Source of the DNA: an uncultured bacterium
GTDB taxonomy: Bacteria > Spirochaetota > Spirochaetia > Sphaerochaetales > Sphaerochaetaceae
Reading direction: 5' to 3'
NCBI GenBank assembly: GCA_905215015.1
Contig: CAJMOS010000054.1
Location: forward strand, 1 to 19,690
DNA length: 19,690 nucleotides
This document shows positions 1-8,655 of the stretch, in pieces (positions within the stretch are counted from its first letter, which is position 1; each line of letters opens with the position of its first letter). The translations under genes and the position numbers were made by a program. Below the pieces are notes generated by a model. That model saw only the letters and a list, made by a program, of their open reading frames with translations. It was not told the DNA's origin and ran no database searches.

Positions 1-576
1 GATTCCCATCAGCGCGGCGATGTAGACGATCGCGTTGAACCCGGCAGTCTGCCACAGCGTCATCAGCGTGTAGATCGGGCGGAACCAGCGCGGGTTGACG
101 ATGAAATATATTGGCGCAAGCCCCAGCTTCCCGCGTAGCAGGTTGATGATGCCGGTGGAGGGAGAAAGGAAACTGGCCACCATGCCGCAGACGACCACGA
201 CGGAGATGAAATACGGAAGGAAGGTTGCCGTCTGGGTCAGCTTGCTGATGAACTTGCACTTCATCTCGGTGATGGCGATGGCGAGCACGATCGGCACAGG
301 AAAGCAGACCGCCATCTGCCAGAACGCGATCAGCAAGGTGTTCTTGATGGTCCGGAAGAAGTCCGGGCTATCGATGAAATCCCGGAAATTGGCGAACCCG
401 ACAAAGGTGCTGCCGGCAAAACCCCGGAAGACATTATAGTCATAGAACGCGGTACGAAGCCCGATCATGGGCTTGTAGCAGAACATCAGGTACCAGACAA
501 AACCTGGAATCAAGAGCAGGTAGAGGTCCCAGTCCTTCCAGATGCGGTGGCCAATAGATTCCTTTCGGTGAAGCAT
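1..576 (-). CDS. LplB-family sugar ABC transporter permease, 3' end outside window
   Basis: Inner-membrane permease of a carbohydrate importer, similar to the LplB subunit that pairs with YtcP. The first 192 codons are visible and the frame is open to base 1. The protein begins MLHRKESIGHRIWKDWDLY and then has a first membrane helix (about residues 18-34), the YKPMIGLRTAFYDYN segment, GFANFRDF, and the family signature NPRWFRPIYTLMTLWQTAGF near the cut. The EAA loop that contacts the ATPase lies beyond the edge. The ATG at 576 is chosen because AAAAGGAG sits about seven bases upstream. It is divergent from the AraC regulator at 771, the usual arrangement for a regulator and its target importer. 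Its partners (second permease, binding protein) are expected to the left. The family call is secure; the substrate is unknown, though the linked lyase suggests uronate oligosaccharides. Confidence 0.9.
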   Translation of the reverse strand, partial: MLHRKESIGHRIWKDWDLYLLLIPGFVWYLMFCYKPMIGLRTAFYDYNVFRGFAGSTFVGFANFRDFIDSPDFFRTIKNTLLIAFWQMAVCFPVPIVLAIAITEMKCKFISKLTQTATFLPYFISVVVVCGMVASFLSPSTGIINLLRGKLGLAPIYFIVNPRWFRPIYTLMTLWQTAGFNAIVYIAALMGI

Positions 577-770
577 GCGGACTCCTTTTGCAGACATCCT
601 TTTTCTCCCATGGTTTTCCGGACCTGCCAATCAGCAATTTTCCCGAACTCCGTCAATTTGGATCAAAAGGCATCAGCAAAAAACCCAAACATCGACAAAT
701 TTCCTGAATCGTCCGATTTTCCTCCACCGCTTGGATTTGTCGGCTACAATAGGGACCGGAGGGGGTATCG
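577..770. promoter_or_regulatory. Divergent promoter region between permease and AraC regulator
   Basis: This 194-base gap separates two divergent starts and must hold both promoters. Rightward, TACAAT at 745-750 is a good -10 hexamer with no convincing -35. It would start transcription near 757, directly before the ribosome-binding site GGAGGGGG (758-765), so the leader would be very short. Leftward, TTGACG (complement of 651-656) is a possible -35, but the matching -10 (complement of 628-633, TGATTG) is poor. No clear dyad operator was found by eye. The existence of promoters is inferred from gene orientation; only the 745-750 hexamer is specific. Confidence 0.5.
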
Positions 771-2864
771 ATGAAAGGCGTCTACCGGCACAAACTATCC
801 ACTATGTTCCTGCTGCTCGCGCTGGTCATCACCTTGGTCTGCGGCCTTCTGGTGGGAAGCCTGATGCGGCAGCTGCGCAAGGCGGACATCGCCTCCAAAC
901 GCATCGCAAGCGCCAGCCTCGCACGGTACGTGGACACCGCATTCACCACCATCCTGCGAAGCCAGGAGTCTTTCCGCTCCTCCGACGCCCTTTCCGCCTG
1001 GGCGGAGAGCAAGGACCTGAACCATTTCTATTTCAATTCCATCGCGTTGTTGAAGGAATTGCAAAAAAGCATCAGCCCCATCTCCAGCATCTCCTTCGAC
1101 CTGGCCGTGACCGGGACGATGGCGGACGGGACGACGGTTACCAAGCGGGGAACTACGTCGAGGGAAGCCTATTTCAGGGATGAAACCCATCTGAGCCAGG
1201 AGCAGCAGCAATGCGTCAGCCGTCTGGTCGAAGAACAGATCGCCACTCCGGTGCTGCTGCCGGTCTACCAGAATGACCGGTTGAGAGAACTTTCCATCGT
1301 CACCACGTACGGCTATGCCGTTCCCCGGACAGTCATCATCACCCGCATCGACATGGATTCCATCATCCCCGAGGAAGAAGAAATGCGCTATGCCATCGGA
1401 AGCGAAGCACAGGTTCTTGCCACCAGCCTACAGGGTGACGAGAGCTTTTCAGAAGCTTGCGAACGACTGGACAAAAGCCCGTATCTCATACAAGGCAACC
1501 GTTTCGTTGCGGTCTACCCGATAAGCGGGACACCATGGAACCTGTATATCGCCATGGAGCTTCCCCCCTATTGGGCCTTCACGCTGACCACCGTCCTGTG
1601 TGTGCTCGGCATCTTCTTCATCTGTTTCCTCGCCTTGAGGAAGATGGCGGACAACCTCTACCAACCTATCAGGGAAGTGCTCCCCACGGCCGAGGGTGAC
1701 GCCGGAAAAATCGACGAGTTCGCCCTGATCAAGGAAAACGGAAGAAAGATGGAAAGGCTTTCCCTTGAGCTGGAGGACCTGATGCAGGACAAGAAGGCGG
1801 AAGAGAACCGGAGACGGGACTTCCAAGCCTTGCAGGGCATGGCGGAACCGGACGAGCGGACCTACACCATCATCACCCTCCACTACGACATGGACGAGGA
1901 GAAACTGATGCCGCTGCGCGTCGAGGGTGCCACGCGCCAGGACGCAAGCCTCCGGTACCTGCGCTACAACGACGAGCTGGACGTGATCATCGCCCGGAGC
2001 GATGGCAGCGACTTGACGCAGAAAATCAACTCGCTGCTCGGGGATTCGAGCGTCCAAGCCGCCCTCTCCGACCCGGTCTACGGCGCACAGCATCTCGGAC
2101 AGGCCTTCCGGCAGGCCCGCCACATCATGGAGTACCGGCTGGCCAATCCCCAGAAACGGATCCTGACCAGCGCCGACGTCGGAACCTTCGACCAGAACAG
2201 TTATTCCTATCCCCTTTCCGTCGAGAAGGAATTCCTGCAGGCAATGACGCTGGGAACCGACCAGGTGGAGTTCGCCATCCAGGAAATCATGGAGAGCAAC
2301 CATCACCTGGCAGGTCCCGCATTCCAAGGACTGGTCCATGCGGTTTCCTCGACCATCCAGCGCGCCCTCCAGGAGTTGAAGACCACCACCAAGGAACTCT
2401 ATGGGACGCAGATGAATTGGGCGACCGTCTATCAGGAGAGTTCCCGTCCGGAAACCCTGGACTCGCTCTTCGCCTGCGCAAGGAACATCTCCAAGGCGGT
2501 GAAGCAGCGCGGGGCGAGCGACAACGACAAGATGCTTGCGCTGATGCGCACCTATATCCAGCACCACTACTGCGAGGATATCGGCCTGCAGGATCTGGCG
2601 AACCAGTTCAACATCACCGCCAAGTACTGCGGCAAGCTCTTCAGCCAGCTTTCCAACGACACCTTCAAGAACTACCTCAACCAGTACCGGGTCGACCGGG
2701 CAAAGGAGATCCTCGAACAGAATCCCATGACCCATATCGTGGACTTGGCCCGGGATATGGGCTTCAACAGCTCGACCAGCTTCATCCGGGTCTTCAACCG
2801 GTATGTCGGCATGTCCCCCAAGGCCTACGCCGACTCCGTGGCGACGAAACATAAGGAACCATAA
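771..2864 (+). CDS. Membrane-anchored AraC-family transcriptional regulator (YtdP-like)
   Basis: One-component regulator: an extracytoplasmic sensor domain held by two membrane helices (about residues 11-31 and 267-290), a cytoplasmic linker with a coiled-coil-like acidic/basic stretch (about 320-350), and a C-terminal AraC double helix-turn-helix (about 588-690). The HTH shows IGLQDLANQFNITAKYCGKLF in its first half and IVDLARDMGFNSSTSFIRVF in its second. There is no phosphoacceptor domain, so it is not a YesN-type response regulator. The length of 697 aa suits the YtdP class that controls LplB/YtcP-type importers. The ATG at 771 follows GGAGGGGG by five bases. It is divergent from the permease gene at 1-576 and one base ahead of the lyase gene, so it probably controls both. 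The likely ligand is a sugar sensed outside the cytoplasm, which is inference. Confidence 0.9.
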   Translation: MKGVYRHKLSTMFLLLALVITLVCGLLVGSLMRQLRKADIASKRIASASLARYVDTAFTTILRSQESFRSSDALSAWAESKDLNHFYFNSIALLKELQKSISPISSISFDLAVTGTMADGTTVTKRGTTSREAYFRDETHLSQEQQQCVSRLVEEQIATPVLLPVYQNDRLRELSIVTTYGYAVPRTVIITRIDMDSIIPEEEEMRYAIGSEAQVLATSLQGDESFSEACERLDKSPYLIQGNRFVAVYPISGTPWNLYIAMELPPYWAFTLTTVLCVLGIFFICFLALRKMADNLYQPIREVLPTAEGDAGKIDEFALIKENGRKMERLSLELEDLMQDKKAEENRRRDFQALQGMAEPDERTYTIITLHYDMDEEKLMPLRVEGATRQDASLRYLRYNDELDVIIARSDGSDLTQKINSLLGDSSVQAALSDPVYGAQHLGQAFRQARHIMEYRLANPQKRILTSADVGTFDQNSYSYPLSVEKEFLQAMTLGTDQVEFAIQEIMESNHHLAGPAFQGLVHAVSSTIQRALQELKTTTKELYGTQMNWATVYQESSRPETLDSLFACARNISKAVKQRGASDNDKMLALMRTYIQHHYCEDIGLQDLANQFNITAKYCGKLFSQLSNDTFKNYLNQYRVDRAKEILEQNPMTHIVDLARDMGFNSSTSFIRVFNRYVGMSPKAYADSVATKHKEP

Positions 2865-2865
2865 G

Positions 2866-4626
2866 ATGTGGGCGACGACCTATCCTTCCGGCCAATTGCC
2901 GGATCATGAGAGGATGCAGGCGGACCTGATGGTGGGCCGCCAGATCATCCATAACGGACACTACGAGATGGAAACGTGCCTCGAACCGGTCTCCTATACA
3001 GACCATATCCCATGGGAGACCATCCCCTATGGGGACGAGGAATGGGTCTTTGCATTTGCCCGCCACAGCGTGCTCGCCTCCCTTTGCCACGCCTACCTCG
3101 CGACGGGACGGGAGCCTTACAAGACCACGCTTCTCTCTGTCTGGAAGGATTTTCTGGATAACCAGCCCTACAAGGAAGACCGGAGGAAAAGCACATGGCG
3201 GAGCCTTGAATGCGGCATCAGGGCCGAGGTGTGGCTGCGAATCCTGGAGCTGATGCCGGGGGAGATTCCCTTTGCCAGCCAGATCGAGCAGTCCCTCAAG
3301 GAACATGGCAGGTTGCTTTTCGAGACGCACGGTCCTTTCCACCGGCTCTCCAACTGGGGGGTCATCGGCGACCATGGTCTCCTCCTGCTTGGGCTCCATA
3401 CGAACAACCGGCAGTGGACGGAAACCGCCCTGGACAGGCTTGCCGAAGAACTTTCCTTGCAGACGTTGGAAGACGGCATGCATTGGGAACAAAGCCCGCT
3501 CTACCACGCCCATGTGCTCCACGCGGCACTGGATGCGCTTTTGGTCACCGGCATCCGCAAAGGCAGGCTCTTTGCAACGACAAAACGGTTGGCAGAAGGC
3601 CTGGCCAGGTCCACCTACGGCAAGGACCACGTCTACCCACAAGGGGACAGCGACCTGATGCAGGTCGGGGACCTGCTCACTCTTGCCTCCATCCTGTTCC
3701 GCGACCGGCACCTCTACCGGGGCTGGTTTTTCGAGAACGAGATGGACGGCCTTGTGAAACCTTCCTGGAACATCCGCGCTGGCAGCCACGACACCTTTGC
3801 CCGCGCGAGCGGGAACAGCTACCTGCGCGGCAGGCGGTTCGAGGTCCATACCCACGCCGGTCCGCTGGGCAGCGGCCATGGGCACCTCGACCAAGGACAT
3901 GTCGACATCGTCCTTGACGGGAAACTGGTCATCGGAGACAGCGGGCGCTATACCTACCGAGACTGTCAGGAGCGGGAGTTGCTGAAGAATCCCGTCTCCC
4001 ACAATACCGTGTTCTTCGATGCAGACGCGGCGGCGGAAGGCAGCTGGAGCTACCGGCGCCTGACCGACACTATCGGAAGCCGCACCACGCAGGGGGCGGT
4101 GGAAATGACGCTTCGGCACCCTGCGGGGGAAATCACCCGGCGCAGAGCGCTGTTGCTCGACAACCTGGTAGTGGTCATCGACGACAACTATTCGGCAAGC
4201 AACGCGGCTATCGCATGGCATGCCATGCCGACCATGGCCACAGACACCACACACGCAGGAGCGCTCTTCCTTGCGTTTGCCGGAATCGACGGAATCAGCG
4301 CCAAGCCCTGCCCGATGAGCACCAGGTACAACCAGATGGAAGAAGGCACCTGCATCCAAGGGACCTTCCACGACGTCGCCATCACCGCCTTCGCCCCCAA
4401 ACCGGTCACCATCACGCCCCTTCCTCTCTCCTTCCAAGGTGACGGCGTGAGACTCTCTCCGGAATTCGGAAGCGCCTGGCATATCGAGACAGGAGAACAG
4501 GCGTACGACCTCATCTCCCGCCGGAAGGAAACCATCCATCAGGTCGATATCATCAAAGCAGGGAAAGCCGAAGGATATGGTAGCCTGCTGCTATGGGATG
4601 GCACGCAAACAAGACGGATCTTTTGA
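2866..4626 (+). CDS. Heparinase II/III-family polysaccharide lyase, cytoplasmic
   Basis: Predicted lyase that cleaves uronic-acid-containing oligosaccharides by beta-elimination. The N-terminal half matches the alpha/alpha toroid of Hepar_II_III_N: W111 RSLECGIRAEVW, the NWG at residues 163-165, and EDGMHWEQSPLYHAHVL near 202-218 with a candidate catalytic Tyr213. The C-terminal beta-sandwich (PF07940 type) begins near residue 310 and has GSGHGHLDQGHVDI (His338, His340), GDSGRYTY and NPVSHNTVFFD. At 586 aa it is full length for the family. No signal peptide is visible, so it should act on imported oligomers. I chose ATG 2866, one base after the regulator stop and seven bases after AAGGAA; an upstream in-frame ATG at 2803 overlaps the regulator gene and lacks support. 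The polysaccharide lyase subfamily (PL12, 15, 17 or 21) and substrate cannot be set by eye. Confidence 0.9.
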   Translation: MWATTYPSGQLPDHERMQADLMVGRQIIHNGHYEMETCLEPVSYTDHIPWETIPYGDEEWVFAFARHSVLASLCHAYLATGREPYKTTLLSVWKDFLDNQPYKEDRRKSTWRSLECGIRAEVWLRILELMPGEIPFASQIEQSLKEHGRLLFETHGPFHRLSNWGVIGDHGLLLLGLHTNNRQWTETALDRLAEELSLQTLEDGMHWEQSPLYHAHVLHAALDALLVTGIRKGRLFATTKRLAEGLARSTYGKDHVYPQGDSDLMQVGDLLTLASILFRDRHLYRGWFFENEMDGLVKPSWNIRAGSHDTFARASGNSYLRGRRFEVHTHAGPLGSGHGHLDQGHVDIVLDGKLVIGDSGRYTYRDCQERELLKNPVSHNTVFFDADAAAEGSWSYRRLTDTIGSRTTQGAVEMTLRHPAGEITRRRALLLDNLVVVIDDNYSASNAAIAWHAMPTMATDTTHAGALFLAFAGIDGISAKPCPMSTRYNQMEEGTCIQGTFHDVAITAFAPKPVTITPLPLSFQGDGVRLSPEFGSAWHIETGEQAYDLISRRKETIHQVDIIKAGKAEGYGSLLLWDGTQTRRIF

Positions 4627-4807
4627 CTTGGGGGCCATCAACACGTGTTGTGGCACTATGCTCGGACTGGACAGCCACAAAGATTTCGTAGATGGACACC
4701 AAATGCCATTCTCACCGAAAACAAGGCATATGTCGCCACTTCTTCTGTTTCTGTCTCGCCTGCCGCCTGCCTGCGAGTTTCATCAAGAACTGAAATAGAC
4801 ACACCGA
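4627..4807. other. Convergent gap, no gene; weak stem-loop
   Basis: The lyase gene and the regulator gene to its right converge on this 181-base gap. The only terminator-like element is CTCGC (4755-4759) with GCGAG (4773-4777) followed by three T on the plus strand, which is weak. Two reading frames remain open here, one in the frame of the lyase after its TGA, but neither has a ribosome-binding site or a recognisable protein, so I do not call a gene. Confidence 0.4.
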
Positions 4808-7036
4808 CTATGAGTGGTTCCTGTATTCTGCAGGACTTATACCATACCGCTCCTTGAACGCCCTACGAAATGAATGGCTAGTGGAATATCCGGTCTTGTG
4901 TGAAATCTCCTCGACCGACATGCCGGAATCTCTGAGCAGGCGGGCGGCTTCATCCAGTCTCCTTTTCTTCACATACATCAGGAAATTGACGTGGTAATGC
5001 TTTTTGAAATAGGTGGAGACATAGCTCTCATTAAGCCTGAAATGGTCGCTTACCGAGGTAAGAGAGAAACTCTTCTCCAAGCAATGCACATCGACAAAGG
5101 TGAGCATCTTACGGGAAAACTCCTCCTTCTCTCCTTTCCTCTTCACGACCAATGCTGCCGAGACTTGTCCGAAGACATCTAGGATTTCCTCTTGGTGCAG
5201 TTTCTTTATCGACTCAATTTGTCCCTTGAGCAACGTGGTGTCTGCTGAAGAACCAAACGAGGATTGCAGAATTCTTAGCAACGTGTTCTTCAAGGCAGCT
5301 AGTGTGAGGCGCAACTGCTCGTTGTCCGCATGGGCAAACATGTCATTTTGTCGAAACAGGTTCGCCAAGATAGCCTTGATTGCGTCCAAATCACCCTCGT
5401 TGGTTGCATTTACCAATTGCATTTCCATGCCGAGCGGATAACCTGCTCCCCCACCCAGACCAGAGCCAATGCCTCCGCCACCAAGCAGTTTGTTCTGGAG
5501 CGAATAGGCTGCCTGACCGTAGGATTCCTGAATCCGTGAAGGTGTATCCACGACGCTTCCCCGGACAACGAGTTGCCGGAGTTGCAAGACACGTTCCATT
5601 TCTCGGGAAAGCTCGCCGAACCAAAACCGGGTCTGCTGGTCGCATGCGACGTTGTCATCCGCATCGGAAAAACATATAAATGCCATGGTCCGCACATCGA
5701 TGTCGACAGCTTCCAACCGGAAATCCTCGGAGCCCTCCTCTGCCTTTCGTTTCAGCACTAGGCGGACATCCGCTAACGGGTCCTCGCCGTTCACTCCCTC
5801 GAGATGCATCAGCACCACCTGATACCGCTTGGAGGCAAGGATTCCAGACCGTTCCATACCGTTGGCTATGGCATGTTTGCCTAAAGTCAACGTTCCCTGC
5901 AGGAGACGGAGCAGAAAAGCGGAACGGAGCATCGCTTCCTGGCGCACCCGTTCCTCGATAATGGCGTCGTTGTCTTTAATCAGGCTGTTCACCGCTTCTT
6001 TCAGCGACCCAAGGTCGTAAGCGGAAATATCCTTGGCTGCCAACGAGCTGGCGATGTCCCAGAGGGGCTTGGACTGACGGAAAGAAAGCAAGAATACGCA
6101 CAACAAGGAAATCGAAAAAAGCACACCCAGCAGGAGCAGATAGCGGTTCCGCATGCGGACCACGGGGCCGAGCATCTCCAACGGAGAGCAGGCGATCACG
6201 TACTGCCATTTTCCATCTCTGCTCCGAGCGTAAGAGAGGTAAAGCCGCCCCTCCCCTCGTCCCAACGTGAAATATCCATGGTCTCCTTCTGGCAGCTCGT
6301 CAGGCAAGTAAATGTCCTGTTTTCCATTCCCATGGAAGCTCACGATGTTTCCCCGGTTGTCGGCGATATATGCATAACACAAACCCCAAGGTGCGGACTG
6401 GGAAAGCAAGGCCTGCACCTGGGACTCGTCGACCATCGCAGTGATGCATCCAAGGGCGGGCCCGACTCCGAGCGGAATGGAAAGGCCATATTCGATGACA
6501 TTTCCTCCTCCCGACCCCTCAAACTCCGAAGGAACAGTACGCTCATACCCAACATATGGGGTTCGCTCTTTCTTGGATGCCTCCCATTGGCCATAACTCA
6601 TTCCGCTGTTCCCGTAGCAGAGACGGAAGAAATCATCGGAGCGGTACGCATAGGAGCGGGTGACCACGTAGTCGTTCTTCCAGAACCAGATATAGTAGTT
6701 GCCGATAAAGTCGGAAAGCAAGGAATACGAAGAAAGGCTGTTGATGATCTGTTTCAGACGATAGGCGTCTTCCGCATCATTCATCTTGTCCTCAAGCATG
6801 AATGAACGAACTTCTGGACGCATCGAAATCTGCGTCAACATCATCTCCACGTTCTGGAACTCGGCACTGAAGGCCTTCTCGACCTGGACCAGTGACTGTT
6901 CCCCCTGGCTTTCTATTTGTTCCTTGATTTCCCCTGCCGCATGTACGTAAAGCACCGCCCCCATCGCGAGCAACACCGCTAGCAGGGCGACATAGGAAGC
7001 AAAAATTTTGATGAAGAACGATTTTTCCAGTTTCAC
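4808..7036 (-). CDS. Membrane-anchored AraC-family transcriptional regulator (YtdP-like), second copy
   Basis: Same architecture as the regulator at 771 but distant in sequence. Membrane helices are at about residues 10-32 and 297-318 with a large extracytoplasmic sensor between them. A cytoplasmic linker follows, and a C-terminal AraC domain starts near residue 632, with FSLTSVSDHFRLNESYVSTYF and VEEISHKTGYSTSHSFRRAF as its two HTH units. I prefer the GTG at 7036 (742 aa): AGGG lies five bases upstream and the protein then opens with VKLEKSFFIK, a natural cytoplasmic tail. A GTG at 7084 would add 16 residues, but it lies inside a strong hairpin and lacks a Shine-Dalgarno sequence. As the last gene behind two permeases and a binding protein, it is probably their dedicated activator. 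It may also have its own promoter (TACAAT, complement of 7046-7051). Confidence 0.88.
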   Translation of the reverse strand: MKLEKSFFIKIFASYVALLAVLLAMGAVLYVHAAGEIKEQIESQGEQSLVQVEKAFSAEFQNVEMMLTQISMRPEVRSFMLEDKMNDAEDAYRLKQIINSLSSYSLLSDFIGNYYIWFWKNDYVVTRSYAYRSDDFFRLCYGNSGMSYGQWEASKKERTPYVGYERTVPSEFEGSGGGNVIEYGLSIPLGVGPALGCITAMVDESQVQALLSQSAPWGLCYAYIADNRGNIVSFHGNGKQDIYLPDELPEGDHGYFTLGRGEGRLYLSYARSRDGKWQYVIACSPLEMLGPVVRMRNRYLLLLGVLFSISLLCVFLLSFRQSKPLWDIASSLAAKDISAYDLGSLKEAVNSLIKDNDAIIEERVRQEAMLRSAFLLRLLQGTLTLGKHAIANGMERSGILASKRYQVVLMHLEGVNGEDPLADVRLVLKRKAEEGSEDFRLEAVDIDVRTMAFICFSDADDNVACDQQTRFWFGELSREMERVLQLRQLVVRGSVVDTPSRIQESYGQAAYSLQNKLLGGGGIGSGLGGGAGYPLGMEMQLVNATNEGDLDAIKAILANLFRQNDMFAHADNEQLRLTLAALKNTLLRILQSSFGSSADTTLLKGQIESIKKLHQEEILDVFGQVSAALVVKRKGEKEEFSRKMLTFVDVHCLEKSFSLTSVSDHFRLNESYVSTYFKKHYHVNFLMYVKKRRLDEAARLLRDSGMSVEEISHKTGYSTSHSFRRAFKERYGISPAEYRNHS

Positions 7037-7058
7037 AATTACCCTATTGTACACAGAA

Positions 7059-7094
7059 TCCGCTGGGACTGCAGAAAACTGCACGCCCAGCGGA
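7059..7094. repeat. Long near-perfect hairpin between binding-protein and regulator genes
   Basis: TCCGCTGGG (7059-7067) is repeated inverted at 7086-7094. Nested inside, TGCAG (7070-7074) pairs with CTGCA (7079-7083) around an AAAA loop. Together they make 14 base pairs with one two-by-two internal mismatch. No T-run follows on either strand, so it is not a standard terminator. Lying 24 bases after the binding-protein stop on the minus strand, it more likely protects or attenuates the operon transcript and lowers regulator expression relative to the binding protein. Confidence 0.75.
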
Positions 7095-7118
7095 AAGAGG
7101 CAAAAGCGGTTCCAAAGC

Positions 7119-8615
7119 TCATTTATGGTTCTTGTTGTACCAATCGGTCATAAGCCTGATTTTCTCGGAAGCTCCTGCAGCAAGTATTTTCTTCACGTAG
7201 CCATCCCACTCCTTGTCGATATCAATCTTTCCCATGATGGCAAGGTCTCTGAATTCCTTTACCTGGGAGTCGATATCGTAGACCGCAAGTTCAGGAAAAT
7301 AGGGGGCGAGCATCTCAATCTCGTCGTACCCTCCGCTTCTGCTGGCGACCGCCAGGTCATTCAGACCGGCCTCTCCCCAACTCTGTGCCATCAGGCTTTT
7401 AAGGACTGGGGTGTCAATCTTCGGTTTCTGGGCACCGAGCAAGATGAAGCGCAGCGAAGTGTTCTTGCCTCGTCTTTCGGGTTTGATGACAATGTTTCCG
7501 CTTGCATCACGGTTCCAATCAAGGCCCTCAATCCCGGCGAAGACAAAGATACCACCCTCTTCCGTCGCCGCCCAATCAAGAATCTCCATCACCTTTTCTG
7601 GATTCTTGCAGGTGGAGGTGATTGAAGTGTACATACGGATTGGGGAGCCATAACGGTAGAAACTACGGGTCCCATCCTTGCGGAGCGGTGGCTCGATTGG
7701 ATAGAAGTTCGCGACATCAACGTTCAGACTTCGGAGCTCGGTTAGCATCCAGAATCCCAGGAACGCCCCAACCTTTCCATCCCGAATCTTCTCCCACATC
7801 TGTTGTGAAGAGGTGACCAAATACTGTTGGTCAATCAGTCCATCGACGTATAACTTCTGCATGTACTTCAGATAGTCCTTATAGCCTTGAGTCAGGTAGT
7901 TCGGAACGACTTTGCCATCGACAACCTGGTCACAGGCGCCGTTGAAAGCCTCCGGGAAGGTCAAATAAACTGCCGAGTAATCATTGTTTCGGGAGGCGAG
8001 ACCCATCGTATCCATCTTCCCGTTGCCATCGGGATCGTCGTGGACGAACCGGTACAACAGGTTGTACCAGTCATCAGTGGTCTTCACGTCTTCCGGCTTA
8101 ATGCCGAGCTTGTCCATCCAGTCCTTGCGCGCGTAGGTCATCAACGGGGTCGAGTCATAGCGGAGCAACGGAACACCATAGATCTTGTTGTCCCCATCGT
8201 ATTTGCTTAGATCCCATGCCAGCGGCATGATTTGGTCCTGAAGATTCGGGCATTTCTTCAGCAAGTCGTCCAATGGCATCAGAAGTCCCTCACTTGCCCA
8301 TCTCTGCAAATCAGCCTTCTTGGTGATGTTGACATAATCAGGCAAATTGCCGCTCGCCATGGTTGCATTCAGTTTCTCTTGGTATTGAGTCGATTCGGTA
8401 ACAATTTCGATGTCTACACCGAACTTGTTCTCGAGAAACTTCAGGTACGGGCTTTCATTGACGTCATATCCCTCGGTATCGACGTTCACATTGGTCAAGA
8501 AGGTGAGCTTGGGAATTGCTTTTTCCTTTTCCGCCACCTCCTTGCCACCCTGTGCGAATACCGCAGACCCTGCAATCAGCAATGCAAGTGCCAACACCTT
8601 GTTCCGTGTAATCAT
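7119..8615 (-). CDS. Periplasmic sugar-binding protein of an LplB/YtcP importer (YtcQ/AlgQ-like)
   Basis: Solute-binding protein of 498 aa that delivers an oligosaccharide to the two permeases upstream. Residues 1-21 form a signal peptide ending AVFA before QGGKE. There is no lipobox cysteine, so the protein is soluble in the periplasm, which implies a diderm cell. The mature part has features of the large extracellular-binding-protein family: WMDKLGIKPEDVKTTDDWYN, then D194-P-D-G-N-G-K-M-D202, an EF-hand-like DxDxNGxxD loop. A similar calcium loop is known in the alginate-binding AlgQ proteins and the glycosaminoglycan-disaccharide binder Smon0123. The ATG at 8615 has AAGGAGG upstream with good spacing. 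It lies 40 bases after the YtcP gene and ahead of the regulator. The substrate is unproven; the neighbourhood favours acidic oligosaccharides. Confidence 0.92.
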   Translation of the reverse strand: MITRNKVLALALLIAGSAVFAQGGKEVAEKEKAIPKLTFLTNVNVDTEGYDVNESPYLKFLENKFGVDIEIVTESTQYQEKLNATMASGNLPDYVNITKKADLQRWASEGLLMPLDDLLKKCPNLQDQIMPLAWDLSKYDGDNKIYGVPLLRYDSTPLMTYARKDWMDKLGIKPEDVKTTDDWYNLLYRFVHDDPDGNGKMDTMGLASRNNDYSAVYLTFPEAFNGACDQVVDGKVVPNYLTQGYKDYLKYMQKLYVDGLIDQQYLVTSSQQMWEKIRDGKVGAFLGFWMLTELRSLNVDVANFYPIEPPLRKDGTRSFYRYGSPIRMYTSITSTCKNPEKVMEILDWAATEEGGIFVFAGIEGLDWNRDASGNIVIKPERRGKNTSLRFILLGAQKPKIDTPVLKSLMAQSWGEAGLNDLAVASRSGGYDEIEMLAPYFPELAVYDIDSQVKEFRDLAIMGKIDIDKEWDGYVKKILAAGASEKIRLMTDWYNKNHK

Positions 8616-8629
8616 ACAAACCTCCTTAT

Positions 8630-8642
8630 CCTGCCATGCAGG
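8630..8642. repeat. Small intercistronic stem-loop ahead of binding-protein gene
   Basis: CCTGC and GCAGG flank a three-base loop in the short gap between the YtcP stop and the binding-protein ribosome-binding site. Such hairpins often stabilise the transcript of the abundant binding protein. The stem is only five pairs, so chance occurrence is possible. Confidence 0.35.
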
Positions 8643-8655
8643 TAGTAACCAAATT

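Noticed and set aside
1449..2852. 467-codon open frame antisense to the first AraC regulator
   Set aside because: The plus strand encodes a complete regulator with membrane helices and an AraC domain; the antisense frame is a composition effect.
2794..4539. 581-codon open frame antisense to the lyase gene
   Set aside because: It is the mirror of a high-G+C gene with clear heparinase motifs on the plus strand; the antisense protein has no recognisable domain and no ribosome-binding site.
4627..4857. In-frame continuation of the lyase gene after its TGA, considered as stop-codon readthrough or a broken C-terminus
   Set aside because: The lyase already has full family length, the continuation has no recognisable domain and runs into the convergent regulator gene; a 76-codon open frame is plausible by chance.
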